DNA from: Rhodobacterales bacterium LSUCC0031
GTDB lineage: Bacteria > Pseudomonadota > Alphaproteobacteria > Rhodobacterales > Rhodobacteraceae
Direction: 5' to 3'
DNA length: 64,000 bases
Assembly (NCBI GenBank): GCA_015689735.1
Contig: WVSP01000001.1
Coordinates: 794,001-858,000 of the forward strand
The translations under genes and the position numbers were made by a program. This document shows positions 57,909 to 64,000 of the stretch, piece after piece; the first letter of the stretch is position 1; each line of letters opens with the position of its first letter. The notes under the pieces were generated by a model. The model ran no database searches. It was given only the letters and a program-made list of their open reading frames with translations, and had not been told where the DNA came from.

Positions 57909-59672
57909 TTAGGCTTCCGTTTCGGCGGCCACTTCGGTGACGGTGGCGTTTTCCCCGCTATCATCGACCATATCGGCCTTTTTGCGGCGGCGACGCTTGG
58001 GCTTGGGCGCTTCGGCTTCGGCTTTTGCCTCAAGCGTAGGAACCGCTTGTTCTTTCATTTCTTCGGCGCCGGCTATGTCGGTTTGATCCTCGACGGTCTC
58101 ATCCGTCGCCTCATCGGACAGGCTTGCCCGCGGTGGGCCGCCACGACGCTCGTCAAAGCTGAGCGCGATGAAATCGGGCAGGTGATCGCCCATGCCGATC
58201 GTACGCTCCCCACCGCGCCCGCCCCGGTCACCTTCGCCCCGATGGTTACCATGATTATCTGACCGATAATCACCGCGCGGCTTTTGGCCCCGACGCTCGC
58301 CGCGATCCATCCGTTCAGCGCGTGAGGGCTGTTCGGCGGCCTCTTGCGGCTGGTCTGGGGCTTCGGCTGGGATCGCCACGGGCGTGGTGGCTTGATCGGC
58401 CTCGTGCCGCCCGCCTTTGCCGCGCCCGCGCCGCCCGCGGTGGCGTTCGCGGTCACGTTCATTGCCGGCATCGGGTTTGGCCTCACCCTCGGCCTCGGCC
58501 ATGATCGCGCCTGTGGGGCTCCAAGGCAGATCGCCGCGGGGGATCGGTTTGGCGATGAGGTTCTCGATCGCGGCCAGGTACTTGTCATCTGCAGGCACGG
58601 CGATTGAAATCGCGACACCCGACCGTCCGGCGCGCCCCGTGCGCCCGATACGGTGGACATAGTCCTCGGCATGGCTGGGCAGGTCGTAGTTGAAGACATG
58701 GCTGACGCTGGGGATATCAAGGCCGCGCGCGGCCACATCCGAGGCAACGAGGAACCTCAACTTGCCTTCGCGGAACCCATCCAGCGTACGGGTGCGGTGC
58801 GACTGATCCAGGTCACCGTGGATCGGCTCGGCGTCATAGCCGTATTTCTTCAGCGATTTCGCAACGATATCGACATCGACCTTGCGGTTACTGAAGATGA
58901 TCGCATTGGTGCAGGCCGCACCCTCGGCCTCGATCGCGGCGCGCAACATAGCGCGCTTTTCCTTTGCCGCTGTTTCGCGGTCACGCCGCGATGGGCGGAA
59001 TTCAAGGAGGCGCTGGGTAATGGTTTCCGAGGCGCTGGCTTGGCGTGCTACTTCGATCCGGGCGGGGTTCGACAAGAAGGTGTTGGTGATGCGCTCGATC
59101 TCAGGTGCCATGGTGGCCGAGAAAAAGAGTGTCTGACGGGTAAAGGGGACAAGGCCGAAGATACGCTCGATATCGGGGATGAAGCCCATGTCGAGCATGC
59201 GGTCGGCCTCGTCCACCACCATGACCTTTACATCGGTCAAGATCAGCTTGCCGCGCTCGAAATGGTCGAGCAGGCGGCCGGGGGTCGCAATCAACACATC
59301 GACGCCCTTGTCGATCAACTGATCTTGCTCTTTAAAGCTGACGCCGCCGATCAAGAGCGCCTTGGTCAGTTTCACATGTTTGGCGTAGGTATCGAAATTC
59401 TCGGCCACTTGGGCGGCCAGTTCGCGTGTGGGACACAGCACAAGGCTGCGCGGCATGCGTGCGCGTGCGCGGCCACGGGCGAGAATGGTGATCATCGGCA
59501 GCGTGAAGCTGGCGGTCTTGCCCGTGCCGGTCTGGGCGATGCCCAAGACATCGCGCCCTTCGAGGGCGGGGGGGATGGCACCGGCTTGGATCGGAGTGGG
59601 GGTTTCGTAGCCTGCTTCGGTTACGGCTTTCAGAACCTTGGGATTAAGGTTGAGGTCGGAAAAGCTTGTCAT
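57909..59672 (-). CDS. DEAD-box RNA helicase, RhlE-like
   Basis: A 587-residue ATP-dependent RNA helicase. Q motif region FSDLNLNPKVLKAVTEAGYETPTPIQ, motif I AQTGTGKT, Ia PTRELA, II VDEADRMLDMGF, III SAT and VI HRIGRTGRAGR are all intact. The C-terminal ~190 residues are disordered, rich in Arg/Gly/Glu with RGRRGRGKGGR-type stretches, and end in a Lys/Arg patch (KPKRRRRKKAD) and an acidic tail. ATG 59672 starts MTSFSDLNLN. A GC-rich hairpin stands 14 bp upstream and no clear Shine-Dalgarno is seen. It could be cold-induced or self-regulated (inference). Confidence 0.93.
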   Translation of the reverse strand: MTSFSDLNLNPKVLKAVTEAGYETPTPIQAGAIPPALEGRDVLGIAQTGTGKTASFTLPMITILARGRARARMPRSLVLCPTRELAAQVAENFDTYAKHVKLTKALLIGGVSFKEQDQLIDKGVDVLIATPGRLLDHFERGKLILTDVKVMVVDEADRMLDMGFIPDIERIFGLVPFTRQTLFFSATMAPEIERITNTFLSNPARIEVARQASASETITQRLLEFRPSRRDRETAAKEKRAMLRAAIEAEGAACTNAIIFSNRKVDVDIVAKSLKKYGYDAEPIHGDLDQSHRTRTLDGFREGKLRFLVASDVAARGLDIPSVSHVFNYDLPSHAEDYVHRIGRTGRAGRSGVAISIAVPADDKYLAAIENLIAKPIPRGDLPWSPTGAIMAEAEGEAKPDAGNERDRERHRGRRGRGKGGRHEADQATTPVAIPAEAPDQPQEAAEQPSRAERMDRGERRGQKPRGDYRSDNHGNHRGEGDRGGRGGERTIGMGDHLPDFIALSFDERRGGPPRASLSDEATDETVEDQTDIAGAEEMKEQAVPTLEAKAEAEAPKPKRRRRKKADMVDDSGENATVTEVAAETEA

Positions 59673-59686
59673 ATGCGTCCAGTCTG

Positions 59687-59703
59687 GCCGGGGTTGCCCC
59701 GGC
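59687..59703 (-). promoter_or_regulatory. Leader hairpin directly upstream of the DEAD-box helicase start
   Basis: GCCGGGG-TTG-CCCCGGC, a 7-bp all-GC stem, 14 bp before the ATG. It is well placed to control ribosome access, perhaps opened by the helicase itself or by temperature. Confidence 0.5.
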
Positions 59704-59780
59704 ATGGGTGAGTTGGAGCGCATGGTATCCGGCGCGCTCCGCGGATCATGCCCCGACGCGGATCGTCGGCGGCTTGGCTG

Positions 59781-59809
59781 CACATAGGCGAAAAGCGGCA
59801 CCGCGTCAA
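59781..59809 (-). promoter_or_regulatory. Promoter of the DEAD-box helicase gene
   Basis: Minus strand: TTGACG, exactly 17 bp, TATGTG, giving a leader of about 100 nt that includes the hairpin at 59687-59703. Confidence 0.55.
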
Positions 59810-59828
59810 ACAAGGCGAAAGCGCTGTG

Positions 59829-60320
59829 TCACAATCCGCGCGCGCGCTCGGCGGCCTCGATGAAAAGAGCGGGGGGCGCGTAGATATCGATCGCACCAGA
59901 GGGGCCGGTCAGCCGGGCGATCAAGCCCTCGTCCTGGGCGCGCAGGAACAAGGCGCGGTCCAGCAAGATCAACCCCACCGGGCCATCGCGGCAATGGCCA
60001 TGGGTGCAGCCTGTGCCATGTTCCTTGCGAAAGGACAGCATGACCCCATCGCGCCATGCGGTATCGAAGCTGAGGCGATGCACCCCATCGCGTCGCTGGC
60101 CGATCACCAGCGCATGGGTACGCCTTGCCCCATGATCTGCGATGATCACATGGCCGATGAGCACATGATGCGGATGATCCGAGATCGCTGTTTGGGCGGA
60201 ATAGACGCCGCTGATCGCGCTGCGGTCATTGGACAAGGCACCGCCGCCACATGCCATGAGCGGCAAGATCAGGAGGGTCAGGGCAAGGATCGCATCTGCG
60301 CGCATGGCTTGATGTGCCAT
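59829..60320 (-). CDS. Putative lipoprotein
   Basis: A 163-residue protein. The signal region (ILALTLLILPLMACGGG) has the lipobox LMAC. The mature part of about 130 residues is strand-rich with HALVIGQRRDGVHRLSFDTAW and two Cys in TGCTHGHCRDG, and it has no recognised family. I take ATG 60320, preceded by CAGGA; ATG 60305 is also possible. A CtrA-like box overlaps the upstream region. Confidence 0.7.
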   Translation of the reverse strand: MAHQAMRADAILALTLLILPLMACGGGALSNDRSAISGVYSAQTAISDHPHHVLIGHVIIADHGARRTHALVIGQRRDGVHRLSFDTAWRDGVMLSFRKEHGTGCTHGHCRDGPVGLILLDRALFLRAQDEGLIARLTGPSGAIDIYAPPALFIEAAERARGL

Positions 60321-60327
60321 GCGCGGG

Positions 60328-60343
60328 TTAATCCTGCGTTAAC
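60328..60343 (+). promoter_or_regulatory. CtrA-type box TTAA-N7-TTAAC
   Basis: TTAA, seven bases (TCCTGCG), then TTAAC: a full match to the consensus CtrA site of alphaproteobacteria. It is 8 bp upstream of the lipoprotein start. Chance occurrence in a window this size is possible. Confidence 0.4.
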
Positions 60344-60396
60344 CGTGGATGTCGGGGGTATTTTCCATCCGCCCCCCCCGGGTCTTTCGGTCCGAC

Positions 60397-62007
60397 TCAG
60401 ACCATCAGCTCCTTGGTCGCCGTCAGCCGCACCTTCGGATAGTCGCGCGCCACGCGGTCGATGTCCCATTGCAGCCGGGTCAGATAGACCGGGTCGCCGT
60501 CATTATCGGTCGCCATGTGCTGCTTGTTTGCATCGGCAAAAGCCTCGACCGCATCTTTTGGGCCATGCACCCAGCGCGCCGAGGTGAATTGCGACCCCTC
60601 GAAGCGGACGGGAAGCCCGTATTCCAACTCGATCCGGCTGGCCAGCACTTCGAATTGCAGGGCGCCCACGACGCCCACGATAAAGCCCGAGCCAAAGCTG
60701 GGCTTGAAAACCTTGGCGGCCCCTTCTTCGGCGAATTGCATTAGGGCCTTTTCCATGTGCTTGGCCTTCATCGGGTCGCCTGCACGGGCCGTTTGCAACA
60801 GTTCCGGCGCAAAGGAGGGGATGCCCGTGACCTTGAGCGCCTCACCCTCGGTCAGCGTGTCGCCGATCCGCAATTGCCCGTGGTTCGGGATGCCGATGAT
60901 ATCGCCGGCCCATGCCTCTTCAGCGAGTTCCCGGTCGGCGGCCAGAAACAGCACCGGGTTGGTAATTGCCATGGGCTTGCCCGCGCGCACATGGTGAAGC
61001 TTCATCCCCCGTTCGAAATGCCCTGAGGCCAGCCGGACAAAGGCCACGCGGTCGCGGTGCTTGGGGTCCATATTGGCCTGTACCTTGAAGACGAAACCCG
61101 CGACCTTGCCCTCTTCGGGGGCGATCTGGCGGGGTTCGGCGCGTTGGGGCTGCGGAGGCGGGCCATAGTTGCCGATGCCTTCCATCAATTCCTTGACGCC
61201 GAAGGAGTTGATCGCCGAGCCGAACCAGATCGGCGTCATCGACCCTTCGAGAAAGCGGTCGCGGTCAAAGGCAGGCAGAAGCGCGCGCGCCATCTCCAGT
61301 TCTTCGCGCAGTTTTTCAAGCAGGTCGGCGGGTACATGTTTGGCCAGCGCCGGGTCATCCAAGCCACTGATCTTGATAGAGTTTGCCACCTTGTTACGGT
61401 CGGCGCGGTCCATGATTTCGAGCCGGTCGCGCAAGATGTCGTAGGCGCCGACGAAGTCGCGCCCTACCCCGATGGGCCAGCTTGCTGGCGTCACGTCGAT
61501 GGCGAGGTTTTCCTGGATCTCGTCGATGATCTCAAAGGTGTCCCGGCTTTCGCGGTCCATCTTGTTGCAGAAGGTCAAGATCGGCAGATCGCGCAGGCGG
61601 CACACTTCGAAGAGCTTTTGGGTCTGGCTTTCCACACCCTTGGCCCCGTCGATCACCATGATGGCCGCGTCCACGGCGGTCAGCGTACGATAGGTGTCTT
61701 CCGAGAAGTCGCTATGGCCGGGCGTATCGACGAGGTTGAAACGATATTGCCCGAAATCAAAGGACATCGCCGAGGCCGAGACCGAAATGCCCCGGTCCTT
61801 TTCCATCTGCATGAAATCCGAGCGCGTACGCCGCGCCTCGCCCTTGGCGCGTACTTGGCCCGCCATCTGGATCGCTCCGCCGAACAGAAGGAATTTCTCC
61901 GTCAGGGTCGTTTTGCCCGCATCGGGGTGCGAGATGATGGCGAATGTCCGGCGGCGCGCGATCTCGGGCGGCAGGGCGGGGCGGTTCTGGGGGGCGTTGT
62001 CCAACAT
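60397..62007 (-). CDS. prfC: Peptide chain release factor 3
   Basis: A 536-residue translational GTPase that recycles RF1/RF2 from the ribosome. G1 ISHPDAGKTT, G3 DTPGHSDFSEDTYR and G4 CNKMD are intact. QVRAKGEARRTRSDFMQMEKDRGISVSASAMSF is the RF3-type switch I region. The C-terminal domain III contains GSGFIVGVVGALQFEVL. ATG 62007 has no Shine-Dalgarno, and the only good promoter ends 6 bp before it, which suggests a leaderless transcript. Confidence 0.95.
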   Translation of the reverse strand: MLDNAPQNRPALPPEIARRRTFAIISHPDAGKTTLTEKFLLFGGAIQMAGQVRAKGEARRTRSDFMQMEKDRGISVSASAMSFDFGQYRFNLVDTPGHSDFSEDTYRTLTAVDAAIMVIDGAKGVESQTQKLFEVCRLRDLPILTFCNKMDRESRDTFEIIDEIQENLAIDVTPASWPIGVGRDFVGAYDILRDRLEIMDRADRNKVANSIKISGLDDPALAKHVPADLLEKLREELEMARALLPAFDRDRFLEGSMTPIWFGSAINSFGVKELMEGIGNYGPPPQPQRAEPRQIAPEEGKVAGFVFKVQANMDPKHRDRVAFVRLASGHFERGMKLHHVRAGKPMAITNPVLFLAADRELAEEAWAGDIIGIPNHGQLRIGDTLTEGEALKVTGIPSFAPELLQTARAGDPMKAKHMEKALMQFAEEGAAKVFKPSFGSGFIVGVVGALQFEVLASRIELEYGLPVRFEGSQFTSARWVHGPKDAVEAFADANKQHMATDNDGDPVYLTRLQWDIDRVARDYPKVRLTATKELMV

Positions 62008-62013
62008 GGGCGC

Positions 62014-62042
62014 GATATAGCGATGCCGTGTGCCTTGGGCAA
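62014..62042 (-). promoter_or_regulatory. Candidate leaderless promoter of prfC
   Basis: Minus strand: TTGCCC, exactly 17 bp, TATATC. The -10 ends 6 bp before the ATG, so transcription should begin at or within a base or two of the start codon. Confidence 0.5.
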
Positions 62043-62052
62043 TCGGGCTGGA

Positions 62053-63060
62053 TCAGTCGTCATGCCCACGGCTGGCCCGAGTCAGGCGTTGGGCCGCGTC
62101 GCGCGGGTCGCCCAAGACACGCGCATCCACTTCGAGGGCGGCAACAGCGCGGCGGTCGGCTGCGAAATCATCCGGTGATATCCCGTCAGGCAAGGGGCCA
62201 TCGATTTCAGAGGTCACCAACATGCTTTCGACCGCGATGCCTTCGGCAAAGATCACTTCGCGACGGTCAAACAGGATTTGATAGCTGTCGATATGGCCGC
62301 CCTCATCGCGCTTGACGTCGATGTCATTGACCAACAGGGCCGCCTTGACCAAGACCTCGGCGCGGCCGGTGCCAAGCTTGTCTCGGCGCTGCCAGATAAA
62401 TAGTCGGTGTTCCGGGCTCAGCAGCAGGTCACGCGCGGCATGCAATGTCCCGGCTGCAATGCGGATCGGTGCGGCCGCCCCCGTTGCGCGGCGGGTCTGA
62501 TGCCCGATCCAGCGAATCGGGCGGGGTCCATGATCGAGTGTCAGGACCATATCCCCGACCTTGAGCGTATCGACGGGCATTTGCGCGCCATCGGCCATGG
62601 TAATCTGGGTGCCGGCGAAAAAGCTGACCGAAACGATGTCGGCGAAACGGCGTGGGGCAAGCGCAGCAGAGGAGCCGATCAGTTCATACTCAACCTTGGG
62701 CCGGATGGGCGACAAGGGCAAAAGGTGGATCGTCGTCGCATCGCGTTGATTGGTGCGGCGCAGCACCAAAACCTCGATCGTCTCGCCTGAGGGCGCCATG
62801 AAGCTGTGGCAATCGACAATGCTGAGCGTATCGCCCGGCTGACCAACCTGCGAGCCGGCGGCCACGATCTGCCGCTGCGTGTCACTTTCGCCGATATATA
62901 GTTGTGCCGCTCTTGCGCCATTGCTCAGGCGATACGTATCGCCCGCAACCGCCGCCGGCCCGAGGCCAATCGGATCGCCCGAATTCGCACCGCTTTGCGC
63001 CCGTAGCGCAGTCGCCGGATAGGTGGCAAAACGGTAAAGTGGCGGGCAATCGCGCATCAA
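62053..63060 (-). CDS. Hint-domain protein with Ser in place of the catalytic Cys
   Basis: A 335-residue protein. The N-terminal ~145 residues are strand-rich with no signal peptide. The Hedgehog/intein-type Hint domain follows: SFFAGTQITMADGAQMPVDTLKVGDMVLTLDHGPRPIRWIG, written in full family order, with LLLSPEHRLFI downstream. Rhodobacterales relatives normally read CFTAGT at this point; here the first residue is Ser. The second half ends in a charged tail. It may still perform an N-O shift, or be inactive. The exact role of stand-alone Hint proteins is unknown. ATG 63060 follows GAAAGA. Confidence 0.8.
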   Translation of the reverse strand: MMRDCPPLYRFATYPATALRAQSGANSGDPIGLGPAAVAGDTYRLSNGARAAQLYIGESDTQRQIVAAGSQVGQPGDTLSIVDCHSFMAPSGETIEVLVLRRTNQRDATTIHLLPLSPIRPKVEYELIGSSAALAPRRFADIVSVSFFAGTQITMADGAQMPVDTLKVGDMVLTLDHGPRPIRWIGHQTRRATGAAAPIRIAAGTLHAARDLLLSPEHRLFIWQRRDKLGTGRAEVLVKAALLVNDIDVKRDEGGHIDSYQILFDRREVIFAEGIAVESMLVTSEIDGPLPDGISPDDFAADRRAVAALEVDARVLGDPRDAAQRLTRASRGHDD

Positions 63061-63179
63061 TTATCTTTCGTGAGTTTTCTGCTCTTTCGGTAGGGCGTGG
63101 CGTGGTTTTGGTCAAGTCTGGCCGTTGGCTGCGGTCGCTGCTAGACCAGCGCTGATAATTGCGAACAGGAGGCAAGATC

Positions 63180-63959
63180 ATGGATCTGGGGATAGCAGGA
63201 AAGCGCGCATTGGTCTGTGCATCGTCCAAGGGCTTGGGCCGCGGTTGCGCGGAAGCCTTGGCCGAGGCCGGCGTCGATCTGGTTCTAAACGCGCGCGGAG
63301 CCGAGGCGCTAGAAAAGACCGCACAAGAGATCCGCGATCGTTTCGGTGTCGAGGTCACGGCGATTGCCGCCGATATCACCGATGCCGATGATCGCGCCCG
63401 GGTGCTGGATGCGGCGGGTTCGGTCGATATCCTCGTGACGAATGCGGGTGGTCCGCCCCCCGGTATCTGGTCGGATTGGAGCCGCGACGACTTTATCCGC
63501 GCGCTCGATGCCAACATGCTGACGCCCATCGCGCTGATGACGGCGCTATTGCCCGGGATGATCGACCGCGGCTGGGGTCGGGTGGTGAATATTACCTCGC
63601 AATCGGTCAAGGCCCCGATCCCCGCGCTGGGCCTGTCGAATGCGGCGCGCACCGGCTTGACGGGGTATGTCGCAGGCACCGCGCGGCAGGTGGCGCAATA
63701 TGGCGTCACCATTAACAATATGCTGCCCGGCATCCATGCCACTGACCGCGCTGATGCATTGGATGCAGGTGTGGCGCGTCAGCAGAATATTTCGATCGAT
63801 CAGGCCCGCGAACAGCGCAAAGCCAGCTTGCCGACGCGCCGCTACGGCACCTCCGAGGAATTTGGTCAGACCTGTGCCTTCCTGTGCTCGCAGCATGCGG
63901 GATTCATCGTGGCGCAAAACATCTTGCTCGATGGCGGCGGCACCAACGCCACGATCTGA
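63180..63959 (+). CDS. SDR family protein lacking the YxxxK catalytic motif
   Basis: A 259-residue short-chain dehydrogenase/reductase fold protein. The dinucleotide motif is CASSKGLGRGCA (a variant of TGxxxGxG), NAGG is present, and ITSQS holds the catalytic Ser region. At the Tyr-x3-Lys position the sequence is LGLSNAARTGL, so both Tyr and Lys are missing. This fits, from memory, the beta-ketoacyl reductase-like subgroup with imperfect SDR motifs. AGGAGG precedes ATG 63180. Whether it is an active reductase is uncertain. Confidence 0.85.
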   Translation: MDLGIAGKRALVCASSKGLGRGCAEALAEAGVDLVLNARGAEALEKTAQEIRDRFGVEVTAIAADITDADDRARVLDAAGSVDILVTNAGGPPPGIWSDWSRDDFIRALDANMLTPIALMTALLPGMIDRGWGRVVNITSQSVKAPIPALGLSNAARTGLTGYVAGTARQVAQYGVTINNMLPGIHATDRADALDAGVARQQNISIDQAREQRKASLPTRRYGTSEEFGQTCAFLCSQHAGFIVAQNILLDGGGTNATI

Positions 63960-64000
63960 ACTCAGCGGGGCGCGGGTCTGCTTGCCAGTCCGCGCCTTGG

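Noticed and set aside
63131-63159. GATAAT at 63154 as the -10 of an SDR promoter
   Set aside because: No -35-like hexamer lies at the right distance, and it ends only 20 bp before the start codon.

Overview
The window reads as a chromosomal segment of a Rhodobacterales alphaproteobacterium (Rhodobacteraceae type). The evidence is the high G+C, the Suv3-like helicase / S4 protein / FdxA / CarD run, a nuo operon interleaved with family-specific small ORFs, and the nuoN-birA-coaX-rnj order. Genus and species cannot be settled from the sequence alone. I saw no rRNA, tRNA, CRISPR array, transposase or prophage.

Layout. 1-4.5 kb: a FabH-like ketoacyl synthase cut by the window edge, LolC/LolD lipoprotein export, a lysophospholipase-like hydrolase, an SCP2 protein and a TPR protein. 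4.5-9.2 kb: Suv3-like helicase, S4/Hsp15 protein, 7Fe ferredoxin, CarD. 9.2-13 kb: D-lyxose isomerase, purD, xseA. 13-21.3 kb: a minus-strand unit with a polar amino acid/polyamine-type ABC importer (ATPase, binding protein, two permeases), a class I amidotransferase, a glutamine-synthetase-like ligase, an FAD amine oxidase and a DegT aminotransferase. It looks like a Puu-type (gamma-glutamylated amine) uptake and catabolic pathway. 21.3-23.5 kb: PhnD-like, TerB-like and PhzF-like proteins. 23.6-33.8 kb: leucine/isovalerate degradation (ivd, mccB, mccA, HMG-CoA lyase, methylglutaconyl-CoA hydratase-like) with a GST, an MDR reductase and an acyl-CoA ligase. It begins with a very good promoter overlapped by a palindromic operator. 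33.9-35.3 kb: one lower-GC gene with a PD-(D/E)XK nuclease signature and its own promoter. 35.4-54.7 kb: nuoA-N with at least eight accessory ORFs. 54.7-57.9 kb: birA, coaX, rnj. 57.9-64 kb: DEAD-box helicase, a small lipoprotein, prfC, a Hint-domain protein and an SDR.

The most unusual content is between genes. (1) Five copies of a dispersed element share a CCCGGGATATTT core and a purine-rich tail (AAACGAAGAAG or AAACAGAGAAG). Three full copies add two hairpins, and the second hairpin changes sequence while staying paired. (2) Near-perfect 18-22 bp palindromes recur, alone, in tandem or in threes. (3) A 15-bp stem hides the ribosome-binding site of a nuo-embedded gene. (4) A C-terminal GIGPKLE-type helix-hairpin-helix module occurs three times within 2.7 kb, including at the end of NuoE. 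The lone nuclease-like gene is the best candidate for an undescribed, possibly defensive, protein.
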